Shown in pieces: positions 35,579-44,310 of a DNA stretch of 64,000 nucleotides. Each line of letters starts with the position of its first letter. Position 1 is the stretch's first letter. Origin of the DNA: JANSWY01 sp965267245 (lineage in GTDB: Bacteria; Bacteroidota; Bacteroidia; Cytophagales; Cyclobacteriaceae); NCBI GenBank assembly GCA_965267245.1, contig OZ253939.1, positions 3,968,001-4,032,000 on the forward strand, given 5' to 3'. The translations under genes and the position numbers were made by a program. The notes beneath the pieces were generated by a model that had not been told where the DNA came from, ran no database searches, and saw only the letters and a list, made by a program, of their open reading frames with translations.

Positions 35579-36934
35579 ATGACAACCAAATCGCAACAAA
35601 AAGAGATTAATGCTTTTGTCCAACTGATAGATGAAAGAAATTCACATGAACCTGAGTTTTTACAAGCTGTAACCGAAGTGGCCGAAACACTGATTCCATA
35701 CATTTCCGAAAATGAAAAGTACAAAGGTCACAACATTCTTGAGCGTATCTGTGAACCCGAAAGAGTAGTCATTTTCAGGATACCCTGGATTGACGACAAG
35801 GGGAATTTTCAGGTGAATCGCGGATACAGGGTACAAATGAATTCAGCGCTTGGTCCATATAAAGGAGGTCTTAGGTTTCACCCTAGTGTTAACCTGAGTA
35901 TTCTCAAATTTCTTGCATTTGAGCAAGTGTTTAAAAATAGTCTTACCACTTTACCGCTTGGCGGAGGAAAAGGAGGAGCCAATTTTGACCCAAAAGGAAA
36001 GTCCGATGGGGAAATTATGCGATTCTGTCAAAGTTTTATGACAGAGCTGGGAAAATATGTAGGTTATAATCGAGACGTTCCTGCCGGAGATATTGGTGTT
36101 GGTGGTAGAGAAATTGGATACCTTTTTGGACAATATAAAAGAATCAATGATGAGTTCACCGGAATACTTACCGGCAAAGGCCTGGAATACGGCGGAAGTA
36201 AAGTTCGTACCGAAGCTACCGGTTACGGTACAGTGTACTTCAGCGAAGAAATGCTTGAACTGAAGGGGCACGGCCTTAAAAGTAAGAAATGCATTATTTC
36301 GGGCTCTGGTAATGTTGCTCAATTCACTGCTGAAAAATTGATAGAAAAGGAAGCTAAAGTGCTCACTATGTCAGACTCTGGTGGTTTTGTGTATGATTCA
36401 GAGGGAATTGACAGTGAAAAACTGGCCTTCATTAAAACTTTGAAGAATGTGAAGAGAGGGAGGATCAAAGAGTACGCTGATAAGTTTAAGTCTGCTACTT
36501 ATCAACAAGGAAACCCATGGAGTGTAGAAGGTGATTTGGCATACCCTTGTGCTACCCAAAATGAGATTGAAGAGAAAGATGCAAAACAAATGATTCAAAA
36601 TGGAGTCATTGGTGTTTTTGAAGGTGCAAATATGCCTACAACTGCTGATGCTTTAGCGGTATTTCAAGAACATAAAATCCTATTTGCTCCGGGAAAAGCA
36701 TCTAACGCAGGGGGAGTGGCCACCTCAGGTCTCGAGATGTCTCAGAATTCACAACGCTTGTCATGGACTGCCGATGAAGTTGATTACAGACTAAAAATGA
36801 TTATGAAAAGCATTCATAGCAATTGTGTCAATCATGGTCGTGTGGATAATGATTATGTAGATTATGTGAGAGGCGCAAATATTGCTGGATTCGTAAAAGT
36901 CGCGGACGCAATGATAGCGCAAGGACATGTTTAA
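35579..36934 (+). CDS. gdhA: NADP-type hexameric glutamate dehydrogenase
   Basis: 451 residues, the normal size for the short hexameric class. Conserved pieces: G-P-Y-K-G-G-L-R-F-H-P near residue 92 (substrate Lys), L-P-L-G-G-G-K-G-G-A-N-F-D with catalytic Lys131, D-V-P-A-G-D-I-G-V-G-G-R-E-I, and the nucleotide-binding G-S-G-N-V-A-Q. It makes glutamate from 2-oxoglutarate and ammonia, usually with NADPH. The cofactor is inferred from similarity to the anabolic class, not proved. The PhoD-like gene starts eight bases downstream. Confidence 0.94.
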   Translation: MTTKSQQKEINAFVQLIDERNSHEPEFLQAVTEVAETLIPYISENEKYKGHNILERICEPERVVIFRIPWIDDKGNFQVNRGYRVQMNSALGPYKGGLRFHPSVNLSILKFLAFEQVFKNSLTTLPLGGGKGGANFDPKGKSDGEIMRFCQSFMTELGKYVGYNRDVPAGDIGVGGREIGYLFGQYKRINDEFTGILTGKGLEYGGSKVRTEATGYGTVYFSEEMLELKGHGLKSKKCIISGSGNVAQFTAEKLIEKEAKVLTMSDSGGFVYDSEGIDSEKLAFIKTLKNVKRGRIKEYADKFKSATYQQGNPWSVEGDLAYPCATQNEIEEKDAKQMIQNGVIGVFEGANMPTTADALAVFQEHKILFAPGKASNAGGVATSGLEMSQNSQRLSWTADEVDYRLKMIMKSIHSNCVNHGRVDNDYVDYVRGANIAGFVKVADAMIAQGHV

Positions 36935-36941
36935 ATAGATT

Positions 36942-37952
36942 ATGAAAACAGTACTCAAACTCACAATAATTCTTCTGGCCTTAGTCTCAGGTTGCCAGAA
37001 GAAACAATCAGCTAATGACTCTGTTTCACAGAAAGAAACAATTATAGCATTCGGCTCGTGCAATAGACCCGAATTGGATCAGTTAATTTGGCAACCGATC
37101 ATAGATCATGATCCAGAAGTTTTTATCTGGTTGGGAGACATTATCTACGGAGATAGCCATGATACCAATGTCTTAAGAGACATGTACAATCATCAAAAAA
37201 GCAATCCTGAATACAAAGAATTATTGCAGAGTACACCCGTAATAGGAATCTGGGATGACCATGATTATGGCGTAAATGACGGAGGAAAGTTTTTTTCAGA
37301 GAAGGAAGCAAGTAAATCAGAATTACTAGATTTTCTGGACGTTCCAGATTCTGCTGAAGTTAGGTCTCATGAAGGAGCATTTAGCAGCTATCAAATTGAC
37401 AATGCCAATAGTAAAATTAAAGTGGTCTTGCTAGATGGTAGATATTTCCGGGACACATTGATATTATCTGACCAACCAGGAGAAAAGTACATTCCTAACC
37501 CTGATGGTGATATCCTTGGTGAAGAACAATGGGCATGGTTTGAAAATGAATTGAAAAACTCATCAGCAGATATTCATATCATTGGGTGTGGTATCCAGAT
37601 TCTGCCTACTCAGCACAGATACGAAAAGTGGGCCAATTTCCCTAAATCCAGAAAAAGGTTATTGGATTTGCTCAGTGAATACAATGTATCACACCCCATA
37701 CTAATCAGTGGAGACAGGCATCACGCAGAAATATCCACACTCGAATTAGATAAAATTTCAGTTTTTGAATTGACTTCCAGTGGGTTGACTCATGCGGGAT
37801 CAATTGAGAATGAACCAAATGATTTGCGAATAGGGCCCTTTATTGCTGCAAGAAATTTCGGGTTGATAAAGATCAAAATGGATGAATATATCCAACTAGA
37901 AGTAAGAGGTTTAAATGATACACTCTATAATTCACATAAAATTCTTCTTTAG
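36942..37952 (+). CDS. PhoD-like alkaline phosphatase / metallophosphoesterase lipoprotein
   Basis: 336 residues. The lipoprotein signal ends A-L-V-S-G-C-Q (Cys18). The metal-binding motifs of the PhoD family follow: F-G-S-C-N-R-P, F-I-W-L-G-D-I-I-Y-G-D, G-I-W-D-D-H-D-Y-G-V-N-D and I-S-G-D-R-H-H-A-E. Such enzymes hydrolyse phosphomono- or diesters in the envelope. It lies eight bases after gdhA and may be read through from it, though no functional link is evident. The 48 bases after it contain no obvious hairpin. Confidence 0.88.
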   Translation: MKTVLKLTIILLALVSGCQKKQSANDSVSQKETIIAFGSCNRPELDQLIWQPIIDHDPEVFIWLGDIIYGDSHDTNVLRDMYNHQKSNPEYKELLQSTPVIGIWDDHDYGVNDGGKFFSEKEASKSELLDFLDVPDSAEVRSHEGAFSSYQIDNANSKIKVVLLDGRYFRDTLILSDQPGEKYIPNPDGDILGEEQWAWFENELKNSSADIHIIGCGIQILPTQHRYEKWANFPKSRKRLLDLLSEYNVSHPILISGDRHHAEISTLELDKISVFELTSSGLTHAGSIENEPNDLRIGPFIAARNFGLIKIKMDEYIQLEVRGLNDTLYNSHKILL

Positions 37953-38000
37953 TAACAAAACTCATCTTAAATTTGACCCTCAATCTAAAATGATACTAAT

Positions 38001-38105
38001 ATGGCAATGCTAGTTCTTATCCTTGTTCTTTTTGTGGCAGCAATTGTTTGTCCTATCATCATTCCTAATGACAAGGTAAGCTCTCACAAAAGAGATCACG
38101 TTTAA
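38001..38105 (+). CDS. Tiny single-pass membrane protein, 34 aa
   Basis: 34 residues starting M-A-M-L-V-L-I-L-V-L-F-V-A-A-I-V and ending in a charged tail K-V-S-S-H-K-R-D-H-V. Essentially one membrane helix plus a basic cytoplasmic end. Its stop overlaps the convergent phosphatase gene's stop by four bases, and it fills the gap between the PhoD-like gene and that gene. Unrecognised; length makes coding status uncertain. Confidence 0.45.
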   Translation: MAMLVLILVLFVAAIVCPIIIPNDKVSSHKRDHV

Positions 38106-38782
38106 TCAAGCTTTATTTGTTTAAACAACGTTCTTGTATCTAATTCAAATGCAAGAAGATGACCATGTCCTGGTCGTTGATTCAGATAAACACATCCATT
38201 GTCCAAAGGCAAAATTTTTTCCTGATTTTTAATTCTTGATTCAATTGTTTCGAGAGTTTGCGGCAAATGACCGTGCACAATAGTTTTGTGATTTGCCATT
38301 TCCAGATCATAAGGAAAACCCACAATATTCATCATACTGGCATAATCATGATAAGGATCTCCCTTAAAGTTAAATCCAGCATGAACAAGTAGGAAAGTAT
38401 CCAGATTCAGGAAGTATTTCAGGTTTTCTAAAAAACCAATGTAGGGTTTATGGTCAGGCAAATCATTGAAAGCTGTTACATTCAGTTTTTTCTGTTTGTC
38501 TGAGTCAAGAACAGTTTTACCTGTCAGATGTTCCAGCATCATCTGATCGTGATTGCCGCGAATGAAATAATAATTGGGTTTCTGGGTTAAGGAAATTAAT
38601 ATATCAAGCACCTGAATCGACTCAGGACCTTTATTTACATAATCTCCTAAAAAAAATACCTGATCATTTTCCAGAGGGTCAATTTGTTCTAGTAAGGCCA
38701 ATAAGGACTTAGGACAACCATGGATATCAGGAATAACAAACCTTCTACCTGTTTTTGGAATCTCAGGTGAAGGTATTTCCAT
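38102..38782 (-). CDS. PPP-type serine/threonine phosphatase-like metallophosphoesterase
   Basis: 226 residues with the PPP metal motifs in order: I-P-D-I-H-G-C (D-x-H), F-F-L-G-D-Y-V-N-K-G-P (G-D-x-x-x-x-G), F-I-R-G-N-H-D-Q-M (G-N-H-D), then L-V-H-A-G-F-N-F and I-V-H-G-H-L-P (His ligands). It could act on phosphoproteins or on diadenosine polyphosphates (ApaH-like); sequence alone does not decide. Cytoplasmic. It is the last gene of a minus-strand group with a 40-residue membrane protein and the aminotransferase. Confidence 0.88.
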   Translation of the reverse strand: MEIPSPEIPKTGRRFVIPDIHGCPKSLLALLEQIDPLENDQVFFLGDYVNKGPESIQVLDILISLTQKPNYYFIRGNHDQMMLEHLTGKTVLDSDKQKKLNVTAFNDLPDHKPYIGFLENLKYFLNLDTFLLVHAGFNFKGDPYHDYASMMNIVGFPYDLEMANHKTIVHGHLPQTLETIESRIKNQEKILPLDNGCVYLNQRPGHGHLLAFELDTRTLFKQIKLD

Positions 38783-38794
38783 TAGAAGTACGGA

Positions 38795-38917
38795 TTATTT
38801 TTTAGAAGATTCTCTTTTGAAGTCAATCAATGACAGTGCTGCTCCAAATGCTGCAATGAAGACAACAATATTTACAAATAAATTTACTCCGTCTGTTACT
38901 GCTGGATTAAAAAACAT
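38795..38917 (-). CDS. Small single-pass membrane protein, 40 aa
   Basis: 40 residues: M-F-F-N-P-A-V-T-D-G-V-N-L-F-V-N, a hydrophobic helix at about 12-31 (I-V-V-F-I-A-A-F-G-A-A-L-S-L), and the basic tail F-K-R-E-S-S-K-K. The positive-inside tail and placement between two same-strand genes (64 bases after the aminotransferase, 12 before the phosphatase) make it a credible gene. I do not recognise it. Confidence 0.55.
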   Translation of the reverse strand: MFFNPAVTDGVNLFVNIVVFIAAFGAALSLIDFKRESSKK

Positions 38918-38981
38918 AATGCTAAGATTTTATTGAGCGAAGATAAATCATTCGCTGCATTTCATAAAATTCTAAACACAT

Positions 38982-40136
38982 TTAAGCCAATGCCTCGTGT
39001 AAACTTTTTGTAAGTTTTTTCATATCCCAGGCATCATTATAAACCTGGGGACTAATTCTTATGGCCTTTCCTCTAAAAGAAACGTGTACTCTATTCTTCT
39101 TAAATACTTTTTTTACCTTTTCTAAATCAGCCTTCTCTGGAAGGTATATCCCAAAGAGATTACTGGCCCTGTATTGCTTATCCTCAATCCAACAACCCAA
39201 TGAGGTGATTTCTGGAAGAATTGGATCGACAAGTGACTCACAGTACTCCTGCACATTTGCTGGATTCCATTTAAGCAATTGTTTGGTTGCTGCTATCTGC
39301 ATCGGAACAAGTATAAAATTGCTTTGCTCACCAACTCCGTAACGCAACGAACCAGAAGAATATTGATCTTCATAATTAACTAAACCTGCAAAATCATCAC
39401 TGTTTAATCTGTTAATCCAATTTTCCTCGATTGGCGTTCCATTATCAAAAGCCTCACCATAATATGCTAATCCAAAACTGTAAGGACCCATCAAACATTT
39501 ATAAGAAGCGCAAATCAAAGCATCAGGTTGCAGTTCATTGATACTAATCGGAAGCGCTCCCACAGACTGGGTACCATCAATTACCAATAATGCACCAACT
39601 GCCTGTGTTCTTTTTCTAATGGCCATCAGGTCAAATAATGTACCATCAGCCCAATGAATATTGGCCAGTGACACTAATTTTGTGTTCTCGTCGATGGCAT
39701 TTAGAATATCATCATTCCATTGTTTCCCTCTTCCATCAGAAACTGGTGGTGCCGTTACAAACCTCAATTGTTTTTCGGAATTCACTATACTTTTCCAGGG
39801 GTATACGTTGCTAGGGAATTGTTCACCAATCAAAACTATATGTTGATGATCCGCTATATCTACGTTTTTGGCCACATTGGCCATGCCATACGAAACTGAT
39901 GGAATAGTAGCTATCCTGGAAGACTCTTTATTGTCAATCAATTTTGAATAAAGCAACCTAAGGTTTTCTAAATCATGAAAAAAGTCATATTGGGTTACTT
40001 TAAAAGGGGTTCTCTTCTTTTTAATGCCTTTGATTCCTGCATTCTCTACCTTCTTCATTAAAGGTGACATATATGCGCAGTTGATATATGCATGTTTTCT
40101 TTGAAGGCTAAATTTTTCTCTTTGGGACCTTAGCAT
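38982..40136 (-). CDS. Class V aminotransferase-fold PLP enzyme
   Basis: 384 residues of the NifS/isopenicillin-epimerase-like fold type I. Visible are A-Y-I-N-C-A-Y-M-S-P near the start, V-S-L-A-N-I-H-W-A-D-G-T, L-V-I-D-G-T-Q-S-V-G-A-L-P (Asp binding the PLP ring nitrogen) and C-A-S-Y-K-C-L-M-G-P with the Schiff-base Lys. There is no conserved cysteine loop of a true desulfurase, so it is more likely an aminotransferase or lyase of unknown substrate. It is divergent from the Rieske gene over 49 bases. Confidence 0.88.
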   Translation of the reverse strand: MLRSQREKFSLQRKHAYINCAYMSPLMKKVENAGIKGIKKKRTPFKVTQYDFFHDLENLRLLYSKLIDNKESSRIATIPSVSYGMANVAKNVDIADHQHIVLIGEQFPSNVYPWKSIVNSEKQLRFVTAPPVSDGRGKQWNDDILNAIDENTKLVSLANIHWADGTLFDLMAIRKRTQAVGALLVIDGTQSVGALPISINELQPDALICASYKCLMGPYSFGLAYYGEAFDNGTPIEENWINRLNSDDFAGLVNYEDQYSSGSLRYGVGEQSNFILVPMQIAATKQLLKWNPANVQEYCESLVDPILPEITSLGCWIEDKQYRASNLFGIYLPEKADLEKVKKVFKKNRVHVSFRGKAIRISPQVYNDAWDMKKLTKSLHEALA

Positions 40137-40185
40137 AGTGTTACTAAATTGATTTTTCTATTATTTAAAATCTGGAAGCTGTATT

Positions 40186-40506
40186 ATGCCTAAAGTAAGT
40201 CTATTTTCTCGGGATGAACTCAATGATTTGCTTAAACCATTTGAAATAAAAACTATTCGCATTGGCGAAAAGAGGTACTGTCTGGGAATGAGTGGAAATG
40301 AATTTTTTCTTTTTGATGAAGAATGCCCCCATATGGGATACCGACTGGAAAATGGTAAAATCAACCCGTATGACGAAATTACCTGCCCATGGCACAATTA
40401 CCGGTTTAGTCTCAAAACAGGAATTGAAGATCAATTAAGATGCAAAAAACTCCGGGTTTACGAATTATTTTTTGAACAGGATCAATTAATGGCAAATCTT
40501 CCTTAA
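40186..40506 (+). CDS. Rieske [2Fe-2S] ferredoxin-like protein
   Basis: 106 residues with the Rieske cluster box 1 C47-P-H49-M-G and box 2 C67-P-W-H70-N-Y, the two Cys and two His cluster ligands, separated by 17 residues as in small soluble Rieske ferredoxins. No signal or membrane segment, so it probably carries electrons to an oxygenase elsewhere. The stop overlaps the convergent exchanger gene by four bases. Confidence 0.9.
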   Translation: MPKVSLFSRDELNDLLKPFEIKTIRIGEKRYCLGMSGNEFFLFDEECPHMGYRLENGKINPYDEITCPWHNYRFSLKTGIEDQLRCKKLRVYELFFEQDQLMANLP

Positions 40507-41705
40507 GCAATTCGGAAGTACCTCACAATACCTAATAGTATTTCTGAAATATCAGTAGTGATTGGGTTATTGGCCCCCCTGCCGACAATGTATAGTACAA
40601 ATAGGAAATAAATCACTAACAAAGTAACTGCTTTGGTTCTTCCAATGTATTTTCCAGTGGTGTAAATAACTACAGCTAGAATTGTCAATAACCAGAGCAA
40701 AAACCGAAGCTCAGTACTGAGATCTATCAATTCTGGAGGCATTTGAATTGGGCCTTTGATCAATGTGAAAATTAATAGCGGAAAACCAAGTGCAAAACAA
40801 ACATCAAAAATATTACTTCCCAGCGCATTTGAGATGGCATCATCATACTGACCTTTTTGCGCGTCTTTAATAGAAATGATTGTATCCGGAAAACTAGAAG
40901 CAGCGGATGCTAATATCAGAGCCACAAACATCACAGGAATATTCAAGCCTTCAAATGTTCCAATATAAGGTACGTCATAGTGCTCTTCACCCAACCACTC
41001 ACACGCAACTACAAGCAAATAACTCACAAGGGCAATTGAAATCGTACTGAAAACTAGTAACGCCCAGGCTTTGGAATCATTGATTCTACCTTTACCAAGG
41101 AAAATTCTTTCTAAATCAAAAGTTATTACAGCTACTCCTATTGTCCGCTTTTTCCTATCTTCATCTTCAAAGTCTTCCGCGGTAAGCTCATCTGTACCCT
41201 CTTCAATAAATTTGTCTCGATCCTTCTTTTTCATTGTTAGAAGCATAAAGGCCAGATAGACAAAATAGACTCCCATCAACAAAAGGCCATGGTACCAATC
41301 CAATGATGAGCCACTGATGAGAACCAGGAAAATAAACTCAGCAATAATCAACGCGATACCATCTCTGAGAAGCACCTTTTTTGAAACTTCAATCCTTTTG
41401 GCCATACCAATTCCAATCACCGCTAATACAGAAACTGCAGGGATAACCATTCCATTAAAAATAGCACTACCAGCTGTAGTTCCAATTCCTCCCGTAAAAC
41501 CAGAGGCATCCATTAAAACAAAAAGGAAGAAAAATGAAGTAAAAACTTCAGGCATTGAACTTGCAATGGCATTGATGGTTGCACCTCTCACACCTTCAGA
41601 AAGATGTCTGCCAACATATTCGGATGCCGTCATAAAACCGTCACCTGCTCTCCAGATTACCAGGCAACAAACTGTAATCAGGAGAAGTGGAATAACTATT
41701 CCCAT
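40503..41705 (-). CDS. CaCA-family sodium/calcium exchanger-like membrane protein
   Basis: 400 residues with about eleven helices in two inverted halves. The alpha-repeat motifs are A-I-A-S-S-M-P-E-V-F near residue 48 and A-S-A-A-S-S-F-P-D-T-I near residue 265, the second followed by N-A-L-G-S-N-I-F-D-V. The acidic residues in these motifs bind cation. A long charged cytoplasmic loop lies near residues 155-190. It should exchange calcium (or another cation) for Na+ or H+; the motif differs from the common G-T-S-x-P-E, so ion choice is uncertain. Confidence 0.85.
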   Translation of the reverse strand: MGIVIPLLLITVCCLVIWRAGDGFMTASEYVGRHLSEGVRGATINAIASSMPEVFTSFFFLFVLMDASGFTGGIGTTAGSAIFNGMVIPAVSVLAVIGIGMAKRIEVSKKVLLRDGIALIIAEFIFLVLISGSSLDWYHGLLLMGVYFVYLAFMLLTMKKKDRDKFIEEGTDELTAEDFEDEDRKKRTIGVAVITFDLERIFLGKGRINDSKAWALLVFSTISIALVSYLLVVACEWLGEEHYDVPYIGTFEGLNIPVMFVALILASAASSFPDTIISIKDAQKGQYDDAISNALGSNIFDVCFALGFPLLIFTLIKGPIQMPPELIDLSTELRFLLWLLTILAVVIYTTGKYIGRTKAVTLLVIYFLFVLYIVGRGANNPITTDISEILLGIVRYFRIA

Positions 41706-41865
41706 ACGCTATAACTTCTAATAATTTCTAGGTTTCCCATCGCTGGCAGAGATGATGTGGCTAAGTTAATACTTATTACTCAATAAGTGCATTTTTTGCC
41801 TGCATATGCAACCCTAACTCATAAAAACCCATCTTTAATGAAACAATTTTAAGGAAACTGCTGCC

Positions 41866-44241
41866 ATGCTCAAGAATTTTTTAAAACTCACGCTAAGAAA
41901 CTTATTGAAGAACAAAGTCTATGTGATTATCAACATCATAGGTATGGGACTGGCTTTATCATGCTGTATTGTCGCTTATCTCAATTACGATTTTGCCCAG
42001 AAATTTGATAGAAACCATGAAAATGTAGAATCACTCTATAAAATTCATGTAAACAAAGAAGTACAAGATGAACTTGTTCCCTACGGTATTACTCCTTTAC
42101 CACTTGGCCATTCCATCAAAGAAGAATTTCCATCCATCAAAAAAGTCTCCAGATATGCAACTGGGGATTTGATTATCAAGAAAAATGACAATGTACTGAA
42201 ACGGGATTTCGCATATGTAGATAAAGATTACCTTGATATGTTTACTTATCCATTGAAATATGGATCAGCAGAAAGTCTCATGAAAAATGGAGAAGTTATC
42301 ATAAGTGCAAAACTTGCTGAAACCTATTTTGGCAATAAAAACCCAGTAGGTGAATTACTCTCGCTCATTGAAGGAGACAAACCAGCACAAAGTTTCATTG
42401 TAGGAGGTGTTTTGGAGGAAGTTCCACTCAATACGTCAATGCAATTTGATGGATTGATGAGTTTTGACAATTACCTGAAGTTTTACAATGCAGAAAACAC
42501 AAATTGGTCGTGGTTCATAGCAGGCACATTTATCATGGTAGATAATGCAGATATGCTTCCTGAAATTGAAAAGCATCTTCAAAAATATGTCCCTATTCAA
42601 AACGAAGCTCGCAACGATTGGATCATTCACGATTACCATCTATCGCCCATGACAGAATTGGGCAAAATTGGAAGAGACCTGAGATCACATTGGATGTGGG
42701 CAGCTCCTCACCCTGCATCAGTAATTGCTCCTCCAATTATGGCATTCCTGATGTTATTAATTGCTTGTTTCAATTTCACCAACACATCTATTGCCATTTC
42801 TTCTAAAAGACTCAAGGAAATCGGAATTCGTAAAGTGATGGGTAGCAATAGAAATCAATTGATCTCCCAGTTTTTGGGCGAAAACCTGATCCTTTGTTTG
42901 CTGGCAATTATTCTGGGCGCACTGATTTCTGTTTGGCTGGTACCAGCATATGGTGCGATGTGGGAGAATACAGATTTGGCATTCAATCTTTCAAATGATT
43001 TTCCATTGGTCATTTTTCTTGTGGTACTTCTGGGAACAACAGCTCTCATAGCCGGGGGTTATCCATCTCTTTTCATTAGTGGTTATCAGCCAGTACGCAT
43101 TCTTAGGGGAAATGCCAAAATAGGCGGTACCAATAAGTTTTCATTCACTTTATTGGGATTGCAGTTTGCATTCACAGTGATGGCCATATTTGCCAGTATC
43201 GTTTTTGTGAGAAATGCTTACTATCAGGAGAATTTAGATGTTGGTTTTGAAAAGGAGACAATTGTTTATGCACAAGTTGACAAACCACATGAAGCAGTTG
43301 CCCTCAAAAATCGGTTAGTTGGAAATTCAAAAGTGGCTAGTATAGCAGTCGCATCAGAACATATAGGAAGATGGACTTATTCAAGAACTCTTAAACAGCA
43401 AGAGAAAGAAATTGAAGTAGACATGCTGGACATTGGTTTGGATTATGCTGAAACAATGGAGCTGGATCTGATAAAGGGTCGATTATTTAATAGCCAGAAC
43501 AAAGAAACTGATGAGAAATTTGGGGTTGTGGTGAATGAGGAATTGGTTAGGCAATATGGATGGCAAGAGCCAATAGGACAAAAAATGGCACTGAATGATT
43601 CTGTGAAACTGAATGTTGTGGGTGTGGTAAAGGATTTTTACTATAATGGCTTTTGGGTAAAAGTTCAACCTACCGCATTAAGGTTGGCTAGTGATGATCA
43701 CCTCAGATTTGTAGTAGCCAGAACGTCTCTGAAAAATACTAAAAGTTTGCTTGCAGAAATGAAGGAAGAAATGCTTTCAATAGCCCCCAATAAACCATTT
43801 TTTGGTGAATACCAGGAAGATGTTATGAAGGAGGCTGTTACAGTGAATAAAAACATTATCATCATTTTCGGATTTCTGGGAATCCTGGCTGTCATCTTAT
43901 CGGCGATTGGGTTATTCACTCTTGTTTCCCTGAATGTTATTAAAAGAATAAAGGAAATTGGCATTAGAAAAGTTCTAGGGGCTTCCATTCCTTCCATTAT
44001 TAAATTGATGAATAAAAAATTCATTCTGATGATTCTGATTTCTGGATTTATCGGCTCAGCGGGGGCCTTCTTTATTATTGATGCCCTGATTGCTTCAATA
44101 TTTGAGTACTACCAGCCAATAGACTTCATTACAATCATAGGACCTGTCCTTGGAGTAACAATAATTTCTATGTTGGTTTCAAGTAGTAGGATATTTACAA
44201 GTGCTTCAAAGAACCCCGTGGAATCATTGAGATACGAGTAA
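41866..44241 (+). CDS. Double-FtsX ABC transporter permease (second copy)
   Basis: 791 residues with the same layout as the protein at 14739: L-R-N-L-L-K-N-K-V-Y-V-I-I-N-I-I-G plus TM1, a MacB-like periplasmic domain, an FtsX block with E-I-G-I-R-K-V-M-G-S, a second periplasmic domain, and a second FtsX block with E-I-G-I-R-K-V-L-G-A-S. The two are clearly related but diverged. No ATPase is adjacent. A histidine kinase and response regulator follow on the same strand after 69 bases, which may control it. Confidence 0.9.
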   Translation: MLKNFLKLTLRNLLKNKVYVIINIIGMGLALSCCIVAYLNYDFAQKFDRNHENVESLYKIHVNKEVQDELVPYGITPLPLGHSIKEEFPSIKKVSRYATGDLIIKKNDNVLKRDFAYVDKDYLDMFTYPLKYGSAESLMKNGEVIISAKLAETYFGNKNPVGELLSLIEGDKPAQSFIVGGVLEEVPLNTSMQFDGLMSFDNYLKFYNAENTNWSWFIAGTFIMVDNADMLPEIEKHLQKYVPIQNEARNDWIIHDYHLSPMTELGKIGRDLRSHWMWAAPHPASVIAPPIMAFLMLLIACFNFTNTSIAISSKRLKEIGIRKVMGSNRNQLISQFLGENLILCLLAIILGALISVWLVPAYGAMWENTDLAFNLSNDFPLVIFLVVLLGTTALIAGGYPSLFISGYQPVRILRGNAKIGGTNKFSFTLLGLQFAFTVMAIFASIVFVRNAYYQENLDVGFEKETIVYAQVDKPHEAVALKNRLVGNSKVASIAVASEHIGRWTYSRTLKQQEKEIEVDMLDIGLDYAETMELDLIKGRLFNSQNKETDEKFGVVVNEELVRQYGWQEPIGQKMALNDSVKLNVVGVVKDFYYNGFWVKVQPTALRLASDDHLRFVVARTSLKNTKSLLAEMKEEMLSIAPNKPFFGEYQEDVMKEAVTVNKNIIIIFGFLGILAVILSAIGLFTLVSLNVIKRIKEIGIRKVLGASIPSIIKLMNKKFILMILISGFIGSAGAFFIIDALIASIFEYYQPIDFITIIGPVLGVTIISMLVSSSRIFTSASKNPVESLRYE

Positions 44242-44310
44242 AGTGATAGAATAGAGACATAATTTCTAAAGGATTGATTAATTTTCGTTTGCGCATTCCA
44301 TTTATCGCAT

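Noticed and set aside
36842..36850. Single TTATCCACA DnaA box
   Set aside because: It lies alone inside gdhA with no cluster around it; one 9-mer is expected by chance in 64 kb.
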